A stretch of 64,000 bases of DNA from Shouchella sp047238345. Its GTDB lineage: Bacteria > Bacillota > Bacilli > Bacillales > Bacillaceae_D. A model generated the notes under the pieces. The model did no database searches and was not told the DNA's origin. It worked only from the letters and a program-made list of their open reading frames with translations. Of the stretch, positions 34,950 through 43,697 are shown piece by piece; the first letter of the stretch is position 1; every line of letters begins with the position of its first letter. The DNA lies in assembly GCF_047238345.1 (NCBI RefSeq), contig NZ_JBDFMQ010000001.1, positions 1,426,001-1,490,000 of the forward strand. Reading direction: 5' to 3'. The position numbers were made by a program, and so were the translations under genes.

Positions 34950-35585
34950 ATCGAACTTTCAAATAGACAGCAACAAATCATTGATATTGTCAAAGAAAAT
35001 GGACCAATAACAGGAGAGCATATTGCGGAGCGTTTGTCTTTAACAAGGGCAACACTCCGCCCTGATTTAGCCATTCTAACCATGTCTGGCTTTCTTGACG
35101 CTAGACCACGAGTTGGCTATTTTTATACAGGGAAAACAGATTCTCCTGTTCTTTCAGATGAAATCCAAAAAATTAAAGTCCATCATTATCAATCAAGACC
35201 TGTTATTGTCGAACAATCAACTACTGTTTATGAAGCGATTTGTACAATGTTTCTTGAAGATTGCGGGACATTGTTTATCGTTGATAAGCACACAACATTA
35301 GTAGGGGTTGTCTCCCGAAAAGATTTGCTACGAGCAAGTATGGGTGGACAAGCAATAGAAACCATTCCAGTTAGTATCATTATGACACGAATGCCCAATA
35401 TTACAGTCTGTGAAAAAGAGGACTCGATTATTGAAGTTGCTCATAAACTCATTTCAAGGCAAATCGATGGAATTCCGATTGTGAAAAAAGTTGATGTCGG
35501 CTCTGGGTTTGAAGTCATTGGGCGAATCACAAAAACGAATATGACTTCTTTGTTAGTAGATTTAGCTAAGAATGAAGGAACATAA
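34950..35585 (+). CDS. ccpN: CcpN-type catabolite repressor, unusual start
   Basis: About 211 residues from the ATC at 34950. CcpN represses gapB and pckA under glycolytic conditions in B. subtilis. N-terminal helix-turn-helix (GPITGEHIAERLSLTRATLRPDLAIL region), then two CBS domains (about 80-205) that sense nucleotides. No ATG, GTG or TTG is in frame before the TTG at 35034, which would cut the HTH. AGAGAGGTGA (34934-34943) is ideally placed for ATC 34950. A GTG at 34940 would give the expected N-terminus only if one A at 34949-34950 were removed. So either a rare AUC start, or a one-base insertion (real or sequencing error). Followed by yqfL as in B. subtilis. Confidence 0.85.
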   Translation: MELSNRQQQIIDIVKENGPITGEHIAERLSLTRATLRPDLAILTMSGFLDARPRVGYFYTGKTDSPVLSDEIQKIKVHHYQSRPVIVEQSTTVYEAICTMFLEDCGTLFIVDKHTTLVGVVSRKDLLRASMGGQAIETIPVSIIMTRMPNITVCEKEDSIIEVAHKLISRQIDGIPIVKKVDVGSGFEVIGRITKTNMTSLLVDLAKNEGT

Positions 35586-35600
35586 GGAGGGCTGTTCTTC

Positions 35601-36413
35601 ATGAGTCAAACGGAACGCTTAATTGTTTACATTGTGTCAGATTCAGTTGGTGAAACTGCTGAACTAGTTGTGAAAGCGGCAGTTAGTCAATTTAATGGGT
35701 CGAATGTAGAGATTCGCCGCATTCCTTATGTCGAGGATAAAGGAACGATTCAAGAAGTCGTACAAATCGCGAAAAAAGCGAAGGCGTTAATTGCATTTAC
35801 GCTTGTTGTTCCAGAGATTAAAGATTATTTGCTGCAAACAGCGAAAGAAGCAAATGTTGAAACCGTTGATATTATTGGTCCTGTATTAGGGAAGATCAAT
35901 CAATTAACGAATGAACAACCACGGTATGAACCGGGTTTAATTTATCGATTGGACGAAGATTATTTCAGGAAAGTTGAAGCAATTGAATTTGCTGTAAAAT
36001 ATGATGATGGCCGGGACCCTAGAGGGATTATTTTGGCAGATGTTGTACTGATCGGTGTATCAAGAACGTCAAAGACGCCCCTCTCGCAATATTTAGCTCA
36101 CAAACGATTAAAAGTGGCGAACGTACCTCTTGTGCCGGAAGTGGAACCGCCGGAAGAGTTATTCAAAATCTCATCTAAAAAATGTATTGGCCTACGTATT
36201 AGTCCTGAAAAGCTTAATAGCATACGAACCGAGCGTTTAAAAGCATTAGGGTTGAAATCTGAAGCCAACTACGCAAATATTAATCGCATTAAACAAGAAT
36301 TAGATTATGCGCAAGAAGTGATGGAGCGGGTAAACTGTCCGGTTATCGATGTTTCAAATAAAGCTGTTGAAGAAACAGCGAATTTAATCTCCAATATGTT
36401 CCAAAAGCATTAA
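35601..36413 (+). CDS. yqfL: Pyruvate, phosphate dikinase regulatory protein (PPSR family)
   Basis: 270 residues, DUF299 family bifunctional kinase/phosphorylase that acts on PPDK or PEP synthase. P-loop-like GVSRTSKTPLSQYLA (about 152-166) and the N-terminal YIVSDSVGETAELVVKAA. B. subtilis YqfL, encoded behind ccpN in the same way, instead modulates CcpN activity. AAGGAGGGC precedes the ATG; the gap to ccpN is 15 bp, so they form one transcript. Confidence 0.93.
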   Translation: MSQTERLIVYIVSDSVGETAELVVKAAVSQFNGSNVEIRRIPYVEDKGTIQEVVQIAKKAKALIAFTLVVPEIKDYLLQTAKEANVETVDIIGPVLGKINQLTNEQPRYEPGLIYRLDEDYFRKVEAIEFAVKYDDGRDPRGIILADVVLIGVSRTSKTPLSQYLAHKRLKVANVPLVPEVEPPEELFKISSKKCIGLRISPEKLNSIRTERLKALGLKSEANYANINRIKQELDYAQEVMERVNCPVIDVSNKAVEETANLISNMFQKH

Positions 36414-36428
36414 TTGGAAACTGTTTAC

Positions 36429-36457
36429 TGTTCAAAAAGCTTGTTTTAAAGTATAAT
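36429..36457 (+). promoter_or_regulatory. Possible sigma-A promoter of yqxD-dnaG-sigA
   Basis: A perfect TATAAT (36452-36457) follows weak -35 candidates around 36429-36436 (TGTTCA with 17 bp, or TTCAAA with 15 bp). It is the best promoter-like site in the 240-bp gap before yqxD. Confidence 0.45.
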
Positions 36458-36525
36458 TGCCAATTGGGACTCTAAATTTGCAGATCTGATGTATAAAAAG
36501 GCTAGAGATCAAATAAATTTAAAAA

Positions 36526-36549
36526 GTCAAGACTTTTTCTTGTTTTTTT
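36526..36549 (+). terminator. Terminator-like hairpin in the sigA operon leader
   Basis: AAAAAGT, loop CAAG, ACTTTTT, then CTTGTTTTTTT. It may end yqfL transcription or attenuate the operon. The run TTTCTTGTTTTTTT at 36536-36549 recurs at 36595-36608. Confidence 0.5.
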
Positions 36550-36654
36550 GGTAATGATAGTAAAGAAGACGGATCAAATTAGGGTTTTCGACAGTTTCTT
36601 GTTTTTTTCGTCAAATAAGAAGGAGATCAAGTCATAAATGTTGAATGGTTACGT

Positions 36655-37119
36655 ATGAGTTCAACTGTATATGTTGATGCAGATTCTTGTCCTGTTAAAG
36701 AAGAAATTATTACCCTTTGTGATCAATATAAAAAAGAATTGGTCTTTGTTTTTTCGTATGCACATAATATGGTCTTGCCCCAACATGTCAAAACCGTACA
36801 AGTTGATGTAGATAAAGAAGCAGCAGATCTTTATTTACTCCAAGCGGTAAGACGAGGTGACGTATGCATATCTCAAGATCATGCCTTAGCTTCATTATTG
36901 ATTATGAAAGGGGCGATTGTGCTTTCACCACGCGGTCATGTATATAAAGAAGAGGAAATGTCGAGCATGTTACAGTCTCGTTATGCTTCTCAAAAAGCTA
37001 GAAGAGCTGGAAAAAAGACAAAAGGTCCTCGGAAATTTACGGTAGAAGATCGTGAGCAATTTACACAGTCGCTTGAATCTGAACTAAAACGTGACAACGA
37101 TAGGAATGAAAAAGAATAG
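36655..37119 (+). CDS. yqxD: YaiI/YqxD family protein (UPF0178)
   Basis: 154 residues, PIN-like fold of the UPF0178 family: STVYVDADSCPVKEEI at the N-terminus and the conserved GDVCISQDHALASLLIMKGA and LSPRGHVY further on. First gene of the macromolecular-synthesis operon with dnaG and sigA. The ATG at 36655 has no ribosome site of its own; AAGGAG (36620-36625) instead precedes an ATG at 36638 whose six-codon frame ends at TGA 36656-36658, overlapping the yqxD start (ATGA). Function of the family unknown. Confidence 0.88.
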   Translation: MSSTVYVDADSCPVKEEIITLCDQYKKELVFVFSYAHNMVLPQHVKTVQVDVDKEAADLYLLQAVRRGDVCISQDHALASLLIMKGAIVLSPRGHVYKEEEMSSMLQSRYASQKARRAGKKTKGPRKFTVEDREQFTQSLESELKRDNDRNEKE

Positions 37120-37130
37120 GTGATAGCGTT

Positions 37131-38945
37131 ATGTCCGTGAAAATTCCTGATGAGAAACTATCAGAAATAAGGAATGCGAGCGATATCGTTGATGTCATCG
37201 GTGAATATGTTCAACTAAAGAAAAATGGGCGCCAATATGGTGGGTTATGTCCTTTTCATGATGAAAAAACGCCGTCTTTTTCTGTCTCTGAAGAAAAACA
37301 GGTTTACCATTGTTTTGGTTGTGGAGCTGGTGGGAATGTGTTTACATTCCTGCAAGAATTAGAAGGCTGGTCGTTTACAAAAACGGTCACCCATCTAGCT
37401 GATAAAAATAAGATCTCTCTACCTCAAATCACGCAGCTTTCGGAAGATGATTCGCGCGAAGATACATCTAAAATAGAAGCGATGAAGAAAGCGCATCAGC
37501 TAGCTGCTTCTACGTATCATAGTATTTTTATGTTTACGGAAGAGGGATCTCCAGGTCGCGTATATGCGGAGGAACGTTGGTTTTCTCAAGCTCAAATTGA
37601 TCATTTTAAGATTGGCTATGCACTAGATGAATGGGAAACCATTTCAAAGGTGCTTGAACAAAATGAGTTCGACTTAGAGATCATGGAAGAAGCTGGATTA
37701 GTTGCAAAGCGTAAAACAAGCGGATTTTATGATTTATTCCGCCATCGTTTAATTTTCCCGATTTCAGATAATAATGGAGACATTGTTGGTTTCGGTGGAA
37801 GAATGATTGGTGAAGGTCAACCAAAGTATTTAAATAGTCCAGAGACACCTATTTATCAAAAAGCAAAAACGTTATTTCACATGTATGAAGCGCGACCAAT
37901 CATTCGAAAGAAAGACCGTGCTTATCTTTTTGAAGGTGCATTCGATGTGATGGCGGCATGGAAGTCAGGAGTTGAAAATGCGGTTGCGACACTCGGAACG
38001 GCTCTAAGCCCCGATCATGCGAAACTTCTTCGCCGTAATGCAGAAGAAATTGTTGTATGTTTTGACGGGGATAAAGCAGGTCGAGAGGCGATTCGAAAAA
38101 CAATTCCTTATTTAGAAAAAGTCGGTTGTCGAATCCAAATTTGTTTGTTACCAGATGGGTATGATCCAGATGATTTTGTGAAAGAGTTTGGTTCAGATGC
38201 GTTTAAACTTCATTTAGAAGAAGAGCTTTTGTCTGTTATGGCTTTTAAGATGCATGATGCTAAGCAAACAAAAAACTTAGAAAATGAAGGAGAACGTCTT
38301 AAGTATATTGAAGACATGCTTGAGGAAATTGCAAGTTTAGATCAATCGATTGAGCAAGAGCACTATTTAAGGCAGTTATCAAACGAATTTAACCTGTCTT
38401 TACACGTTCTGCAACAAGAAATGGAGCGGAAGGAAAAAAAGCAGGGACATTCAAAACAAGAACAACCTTCCGAACAACGGAAAGAAACGATTAAACCACA
38501 TCATCATTTCCAAACATCTAGGCCTATGGCTGCACATATTAAGGCAGAACGGATGCTCCTTGCCTATATGCTTCAAGATGAAGAGATGATTTGGAGAGTT
38601 GCGGAGCGTCTAGAAAGTGGTTTCAATATAGACGAACATGGAGCTCTTTATGCATATTTGTTATCCTTTGTTTCGCAACATCCAGAAAAGGGAATAAATG
38701 ATTTTATAGAGAGTCTCGAAGATCAAAACCTTGCTAAGTTAGCTGCTTACCTGCTTATGCAAGATATAAAAATGGACTGTACAGATGATGAACTACACGA
38801 TTACATTAAGAAGATTGAACAATATCCGAAACTATTACAAATTAAAGAAAAGCAACAAGCGGCGCGTTTAGAGCAAGATCCAATTCTTGCTGCGCAAAAG
38901 CAAATGGAACTCATACGCGAAAAAAGGGAATTGCTAGGAAAGTAA
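37131..38945 (+). CDS. dnaG: DNA primase
   Basis: 604 residues. Makes RNA primers at the replication fork. N-terminal zinc-binding domain with CPFHDEKTPSF (about 40-50) and CFGCGAGGN (about 61-69), the TOPRIM core with EGAFDVMAAWKSG (about 266-278) and CFDGDKAGREA (about 307-317), and a C-terminal DnaB-interacting helical domain (about 460-600). ATG 37131 follows yqxD by 11 bp with only a weak ribosome site (AGGTGATA). Confidence 0.97.
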   Translation: MSVKIPDEKLSEIRNASDIVDVIGEYVQLKKNGRQYGGLCPFHDEKTPSFSVSEEKQVYHCFGCGAGGNVFTFLQELEGWSFTKTVTHLADKNKISLPQITQLSEDDSREDTSKIEAMKKAHQLAASTYHSIFMFTEEGSPGRVYAEERWFSQAQIDHFKIGYALDEWETISKVLEQNEFDLEIMEEAGLVAKRKTSGFYDLFRHRLIFPISDNNGDIVGFGGRMIGEGQPKYLNSPETPIYQKAKTLFHMYEARPIIRKKDRAYLFEGAFDVMAAWKSGVENAVATLGTALSPDHAKLLRRNAEEIVVCFDGDKAGREAIRKTIPYLEKVGCRIQICLLPDGYDPDDFVKEFGSDAFKLHLEEELLSVMAFKMHDAKQTKNLENEGERLKYIEDMLEEIASLDQSIEQEHYLRQLSNEFNLSLHVLQQEMERKEKKQGHSKQEQPSEQRKETIKPHHHFQTSRPMAAHIKAERMLLAYMLQDEEMIWRVAERLESGFNIDEHGALYAYLLSFVSQHPEKGINDFIESLEDQNLAKLAAYLLMQDIKMDCTDDELHDYIKKIEQYPKLLQIKEKQQAARLEQDPILAAQKQMELIREKRELLGK

Positions 38946-38976
38946 TTCGTCGTTAATTTTGGAAGGAGGGGATCGA

Positions 38977-40098
38977 GTGGCTGATAAACCGTTACGTCCA
39001 GTAACTGAAGGTGATCTATCCATCGATCAAGTAAAAGAACAATTAGTAGAGGTTGGTAAAAAGCGTGGTACATTAACGTATGCCGAGATTACAGAGAAAA
39101 TGGCTTCGTTTGAACAAGATGCTGACCAAATGGATGAATTTTATGAATACCTTGGAGAGCAAGGTGTGGAACTCTTAAATGAAACGGACGATGAAGTACC
39201 ATCCATGCAACAAGTCGAAAAGAATGAAGACGAATTTGATCTAAATGACCTTAGTGTCCCTCCTGGTATTAAAATAAACGATCCAGTTCGCATGTACCTT
39301 AAAGAAATTGGTCGTGTGCCGCTTCTTTCTGCTGAAGAGGAAATCAATTTAGCAAAACGAATTGAGCAGGGTGATGAAGAAGCGAAAAAGCGTTTAGCAG
39401 AGGCGAACTTGCGTCTTGTTGTTTCCATCGCTAAGCGTTATGTAGGAAGAGGCATGCTGTTTCTTGATCTTATTCAAGAAGGTAACATGGGTCTGATTAA
39501 AGCGGTTGAGAAGTTTGATTATGACAAAGGCTTTAAGTTTAGTACGTACGCCACATGGTGGATTCGTCAAGCGATTACTCGTGCCATTGCAGACCAAGCT
39601 AGAACCATTCGTATTCCAGTGCACATGGTTGAAACCATTAACAAATTAATTCGTGTACAGCGTCAGCTTCTTCAAGACTTTGGCAGAGAACCGACGCCAG
39701 AAGAAGTCGGAAAAGAAATGGAATTAACGCCTGAAAAAGTTCGAGAAATCCTTAAGATTGCTCAAGAACCTGTTTCATTAGAAACACCAATTGGTGAAGA
39801 AGATGATTCTCACTTAGGTGACTTTATTGAAGACCAAGAAGCTTTAGCACCGTCAGATGCAGCTGCGTATGAACTATTAAAAGAACAACTAGAAGACGTA
39901 TTGGATACCCTCACAGATCGAGAAGAAAATGTACTTCGCCTTCGCTTTGGTCTTGATGATGGTCGTACGCGTACGCTCGAAGAAGTCGGTAAAGTGTTCG
40001 GTGTAACGCGTGAGCGAATTAGACAAATTGAAGCGAAAGCCTTACGCAAATTGCGCCATCCAAGTAGAAGTAAACGATTGAAAGATTTCCTAGACTAA
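38977..40098 (+). CDS. sigA: RNA polymerase primary sigma factor SigA (RpoD)
   Basis: 373 residues. Region 1.1 remnant at the N-terminus, then regions 1.2 to 4.2: NDPVRMYLKEIGRVPLLS (1.2), the core 2 region with RQAITRAIADQARTIRIPVH, and the HTH of 4.2 (VFGVTRERIRQIEAKALRKL, 20 residues, near the C-terminus). GTG start at 38977 with AAGGAGGGG upstream; the in-frame ATG at 38959 lies before that site. Third gene of yqxD-dnaG-sigA. Confidence 0.98.
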   Translation: MADKPLRPVTEGDLSIDQVKEQLVEVGKKRGTLTYAEITEKMASFEQDADQMDEFYEYLGEQGVELLNETDDEVPSMQQVEKNEDEFDLNDLSVPPGIKINDPVRMYLKEIGRVPLLSAEEEINLAKRIEQGDEEAKKRLAEANLRLVVSIAKRYVGRGMLFLDLIQEGNMGLIKAVEKFDYDKGFKFSTYATWWIRQAITRAIADQARTIRIPVHMVETINKLIRVQRQLLQDFGREPTPEEVGKEMELTPEKVREILKIAQEPVSLETPIGEEDDSHLGDFIEDQEALAPSDAAAYELLKEQLEDVLDTLTDREENVLRLRFGLDDGRTRTLEEVGKVFGVTRERIRQIEAKALRKLRHPSRSKRLKDFLD

Positions 40099-40108
40099 CA
40101 ATTGGTGT

Positions 40109-40152
40109 GCACACGGATTCAGCTAAACTGGGTTCGTGTGCCTTCCTTATTT
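40109..40152 (+). terminator. Terminator after sigA
   Basis: GCACACGGATTCAG (40109-40122), loop CTAAA, CTGGGTTCGTGTGC (40128-40141), a 14-bp stem with a few G.T pairs, followed by a T-rich but broken stretch. Confidence 0.75.
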
Positions 40153-40351
40153 CTATTTTACTTCTTCTTAAAACGGAATGCAAATCGTTGTTAAGAATTT
40201 TCTTATAAATCAACTCGAATTTTTTTCGCTATTTTTGGGAAAAGTAAGATGAAGCCTTTTCATAATGGAGAATTTGGAGTAAACTATAGTAGATTCGTGC
40301 TTTTTATACATAAATTAAGGGTTCGTTCTAACGAGAAAGGAGAGCACCTAT

Positions 40352-40723
40352 ATGAAAGGTCGTCCGTTAATCCCGTTTGCTATTATCGCACTGCTTGGGA
40401 TTGTACTTATGGTTGCAATGTCTGCTATTGGCGTAGATCAACGTGCTAGTATGGATGAAGAAGAGGAAGAACCGGTAGAAATCGGGGATCCGGTTGAATA
40501 TGGACAAGGTATAGTTGAGAGTTCGTGTATAAGTTGTCATGCAAATGATTTAGGTGGTACCGCTAGTGCACCAGCGATTAACGATTTAGAGGGAGAATTA
40601 TCTCACGATGAAATCGTTGACATTGTGACGAACGGTCAAGGAAACATGCCTGCATTTGGCTCTTCACTACAACCGGAAGAAATTGATGCAGTTGCCGATT
40701 ACTTATTATCATTATCGGAATAG
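40352..40723 (+). CDS. cccA: Membrane-anchored cytochrome c-550 (CccA)
   Basis: 123 residues. N-terminal membrane anchor (about 7-27), an acidic linker (34-46) and a small cytochrome c domain with the heme site CISCH (59-63) and axial Met in GNMPAF (Met99). Faces outside the cell and carries electrons, probably to a cytochrome c oxidase. The very acidic linker is notable and is often seen in cytochromes of alkaliphiles, though this is inference. GAAAGGAGAGCACCT precedes the ATG. Same position as in B. subtilis. Confidence 0.93.
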   Translation: MKGRPLIPFAIIALLGIVLMVAMSAIGVDQRASMDEEEEEPVEIGDPVEYGQGIVESSCISCHANDLGGTASAPAINDLEGELSHDEIVDIVTNGQGNMPAFGSSLQPEEIDAVADYLLSLSE

Positions 40724-40776
40724 GAGAGCGGGGGGATAACCCTTGCTTTTTTCTTTTGGAAGGAGAAACAATCGTT

Positions 40777-41478
40777 TTGAATACAAATCAATTATCTCGA
40801 AGACTTGAACGTGTGGCGCACTATGCGAAAGGATACCAAACATTAGCGGATATTGGCTCAGACCATGCCTACTTACCATGTTATTTATGTTTGCGAGATC
40901 CTGGGCTTCATGCCATTGCCGGAGAAATAAATGAAGGTCCATATCAGTCTGCACGCAAACAAGTGCAACTGTCGAATTTAGAAGAGCAGATTGAAGTAAG
41001 GAAAGGAAGCGGCTTAGACGTTATAAACGTTGATGAACATGTTGACGTAATTACGGTCGCAGGTATGGGAGGGCCGCTTATAGCTTCTATTTTAGAACTT
41101 GGATTGGAAAAGCTAACAAGTAGTAAGCGATTGGTTTTACAGCCTAATGTAGCTTCTCAAGCTGTACGTGAATGGCTGATGTCCCATCAATTCAGCATCC
41201 TTGCTGAAGAGATTATTGAAGAAGATGATAAAATTTATGAGATTGTCGTCGCTGAAAAAAGTCACTCACTTGTAACGTATACAGAGGTAGAGTTGTTGAT
41301 GGGTCCTTTGTTAATTCAAAATCAAACAGAGGTATTTAAAAAGAAATGGACGCAAGAAAAAAATAGTTGGGAACGTGTGTTAAAACAATTAAAGCAGGGA
41401 ACGGAAACGATAGAGCTTGCAAATAAAAAAGAAGCTTTGAAACGTAAGATTGACATGGTTGAGGAGGTATTTGTGTGA
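40777..41478 (+). CDS. trmK: tRNA m1A22 methyltransferase TrmK
   Basis: 233 residues. Methylates N1 of A22 in tRNA. N-terminal SAM-binding Rossmann fold with ADIGSDHAYLPCYLC (about 24-38), AGEINEGPYQSARKQV and TVAGMGGPLIASIL, then a C-terminal coiled coil (about 180-233). Start set at TTG 40777 (giving MNTNQLSRRL), because AAGGAG (40760-40765) lies upstream; an earlier TTG at 40756 is at that site. It overlaps yqfO by GTGA. Confidence 0.93.
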   Translation: MNTNQLSRRLERVAHYAKGYQTLADIGSDHAYLPCYLCLRDPGLHAIAGEINEGPYQSARKQVQLSNLEEQIEVRKGSGLDVINVDEHVDVITVAGMGGPLIASILELGLEKLTSSKRLVLQPNVASQAVREWLMSHQFSILAEEIIEEDDKIYEIVVAEKSHSLVTYTEVELLMGPLLIQNQTEVFKKKWTQEKNSWERVLKQLKQGTETIELANKKEALKRKIDMVEEVFV

Positions 41479-42584
41479 CACTTACAGGGAGAGACGTCAT
41501 AAACGAATTTGAGCGGTTTTCACCGAAAGCGTATGCTGTTGAAGGCGATCGAAATGGATTAATGGTTGGTACATTAAATAAGCCAGTTCAGCATGTGATG
41601 ATCGCCCTTGATGTACTTGAAGAAACGATGGACGAGGCAATCGAGCAAGAGGTTGACTTAATCATTGCCCATCACCCTTTACTATTTAGACCTTTGAAAC
41701 AAATAAATTTGGATACGGCAATGGGTAGAATTGTTCAAAAAGCAATTCGAAATGAAATAACGATCTATGCCGCACATACAAATCTTGATGTTGCTTCTGG
41801 TGGTGTGAACGATTTATTAGCGGATGCGCTGAATATTCAATCGCCAGAGGTGCTTGTGCCAACCTATAAAGAAGATATGTTCAAGTTTGTGGCTTTTGTA
41901 CCGAAAGCTCATGGAGATGCGATCCGAGAATCGTTAGGAGAAGCGGGTGCGGGCTTTATTGGAGAATACAGTCATTGTTCTTTTTCGTCAATTGGTAAGG
42001 GCACGTTTCGTCCAACTGAACGGGCCAACCCTTATTTAGGAGAAAACAACAAACAAGAAGTCGTAGAGGAAGAACGGATTGAAACGATTGTGCCGAATCA
42101 TTTAATCGCATCCGTGATTGAAGCATTTGTTTCAGCACATCCGTATGAAGAACCTGTGTATGATCTTTATCCACTTCAAGAACCTTCTGTAATGCTCGGA
42201 TTAGGTAGAGTAGGCAAAATTCCTCAAGCTCAAACGTTACGCGAGTATGTGGATGTAGTGAAAAAAGCACTTGGTGTCGAGAATGTTCGTGTTGTCGGAA
42301 ATTTAGATAAGAAAATTAACAAAGTAGCGGTATTAGGCGGAGACGGAAATAAGTATGTCAATCAAGCATTGCGCAAAGGTGCGGATGTACTTGTGACCGG
42401 TGACCTTTATTATCATGTTGCGCAAGATGCGAAAATGGATGGTATGACGATTATTGATGCAGGTCATCATATTGAAGCCATTATGAAAAAAGGTGTTGCC
42501 GAAGAATTAGAGAAACGATTTGAGGGGAAAGCGCTGAAGATTTTTGCTTCAAAAAATAGTACAGACCCTTTTCAATTCATGTAA
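41475..42584 (+). CDS. yqfO: Nif3-like dinuclear metal centre protein (YqfO)
   Basis: 369 residues. NIF3/GTP cyclohydrolase I type 2 family, toroidal hexamer with two metals per subunit; function unclear. Metal ligands lie in LIIAHHPLLFRP (about 60-71), AAHTNLDVA and the C-terminal DAGHHIEA. The middle part (about 140-250) is the PII-like insert typical of the long Firmicute form. GTG start overlapping the trmK stop, with GAGGAGG upstream. Ends at a bidirectional terminator. Confidence 0.93.
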   Translation: MTLTGRDVINEFERFSPKAYAVEGDRNGLMVGTLNKPVQHVMIALDVLEETMDEAIEQEVDLIIAHHPLLFRPLKQINLDTAMGRIVQKAIRNEITIYAAHTNLDVASGGVNDLLADALNIQSPEVLVPTYKEDMFKFVAFVPKAHGDAIRESLGEAGAGFIGEYSHCSFSSIGKGTFRPTERANPYLGENNKQEVVEEERIETIVPNHLIASVIEAFVSAHPYEEPVYDLYPLQEPSVMLGLGRVGKIPQAQTLREYVDVVKKALGVENVRVVGNLDKKINKVAVLGGDGNKYVNQALRKGADVLVTGDLYYHVAQDAKMDGMTIIDAGHHIEAIMKKGVAEELEKRFEGKALKIFASKNSTDPFQFM

Positions 42585-42595
42585 AAACGTAAAAG

Positions 42596-42635
42596 AAAAA
42601 AGCGCTAATGTCATTTATCTACATTAGCGCTTTTT
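42596..42635. terminator. Bidirectional terminator between yqfO and ispH
   Basis: AAAAAAGCGCTAATGT, loop CATTTATCT, ACATTAGCGCTTTTT: a perfect 11-bp core flanked by A and T runs. Confidence 0.93.
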
Positions 42636-42640
42636 AATAA

Positions 42641-43585
42641 TTATTTTTTTACACGTACTTTTGGTAGGATTTTTTCAATCGGTACTTTTTTCGTCGTATC
42701 CCACGTTGTTTCATTTTCAGGTTCATAGTTTTCAATAAATGTGATGACTTCTTTTGTGATCGGTGTTGGTGTTGAAGCACCTGAAGTGACACCAACTTTT
42801 TTTGCATCCTTAATCCAATCCAAGTCTAGCTGTGATAAATCACCAATACGGTATGCAGGTGTACCTGCAATCTGTTGTGAAACTTGTGCTAAACGGTTGG
42901 AGTTATTGCTTTTTGGATCACCAACAACAATGACAACATCACATTGAGACGCTTGTTCTGCAACTGCTTCTTGACGAACTTGAGTTGCTAAACAAATTTC
43001 ATTGTGCACTTCAGCTTTAGGGTACAGCTCCATAGCACGTTTCATAATGTCGGAAACGTCCCACTGACTCATCGTTGTTTGGTTTGTGATAATAATATCA
43101 CGATCATCTAACGTTAATGCTTCAAGATCATCCATTGTTTCAACAAGGTGAACAGCATCTGGTGCAACGCCTACTGCGCCTTCTGGTTCAGGGTGTCCTT
43201 GTTTACCAACATAAATGAACTGATGACCTTCTTCTGCTTTTTCACGAATTAAATCGTGTGTTCTTGTTACATCTGGACATGTAGCATCGATGCACGTTAG
43301 ACCTTTTTCCTTAGCAAGTCGACGCACTTCTGGAGATACACCGTGAGCTGTGAAAATCACGGTACCGTGGGTCACTTCTTTAAGAATTTCTAACCGGTTT
43401 GGTCCATCTAAAGAAATAATGCCATCTTCTTCAAATGCATCCGTCACATGTTGGTTGTGGACAATTTGCCCAAGTATATAAAGAGGTCTCGGCAAGTCCA
43501 AATTTTGAGCAGCTTGACGTGCCATAACCATCGCGTCTACAACGCCATAACAATAGCCTCTAGGTGAAATTTTTAATACGTCCAT
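42641..43585 (-). CDS. ispH: 4-hydroxy-3-methylbut-2-enyl diphosphate reductase
   Basis: 314 residues. Last step of the MEP isoprenoid pathway: makes IPP and DMAPP from HMBPP. The three cluster cysteines lie in PRGYCYGVVDA (about 9-19), IDATCPDVTRTH (about 100-111) and NEICLATQVRQ. ATG 43585 gives MDVLKISPRGYCYG; AGGAGG (43603-43598) is 12 bases upstream. An out-of-frame ATG lies between. Together with ispG (53402) this shows the MEP pathway is in use. Confidence 0.96.
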   Translation of the reverse strand: MDVLKISPRGYCYGVVDAMVMARQAAQNLDLPRPLYILGQIVHNQHVTDAFEEDGIISLDGPNRLEILKEVTHGTVIFTAHGVSPEVRRLAKEKGLTCIDATCPDVTRTHDLIREKAEEGHQFIYVGKQGHPEPEGAVGVAPDAVHLVETMDDLEALTLDDRDIIITNQTTMSQWDVSDIMKRAMELYPKAEVHNEICLATQVRQEAVAEQASQCDVVIVVGDPKSNNSNRLAQVSQQIAGTPAYRIGDLSQLDLDWIKDAKKVGVTSGASTPTPITKEVITFIENYEPENETTWDTTKKVPIEKILPKVRVKK

Positions 43586-43697
43586 AAAAATCCATGGCCT
43601 CCTATTAAAAACAGGCTTCCATAAAAAAAGAAAGCCGTGTTTTGATTCATCTTCTATTGTAAAGGAGATACGCGCAGGTGACAATCAAGACGCGTTA

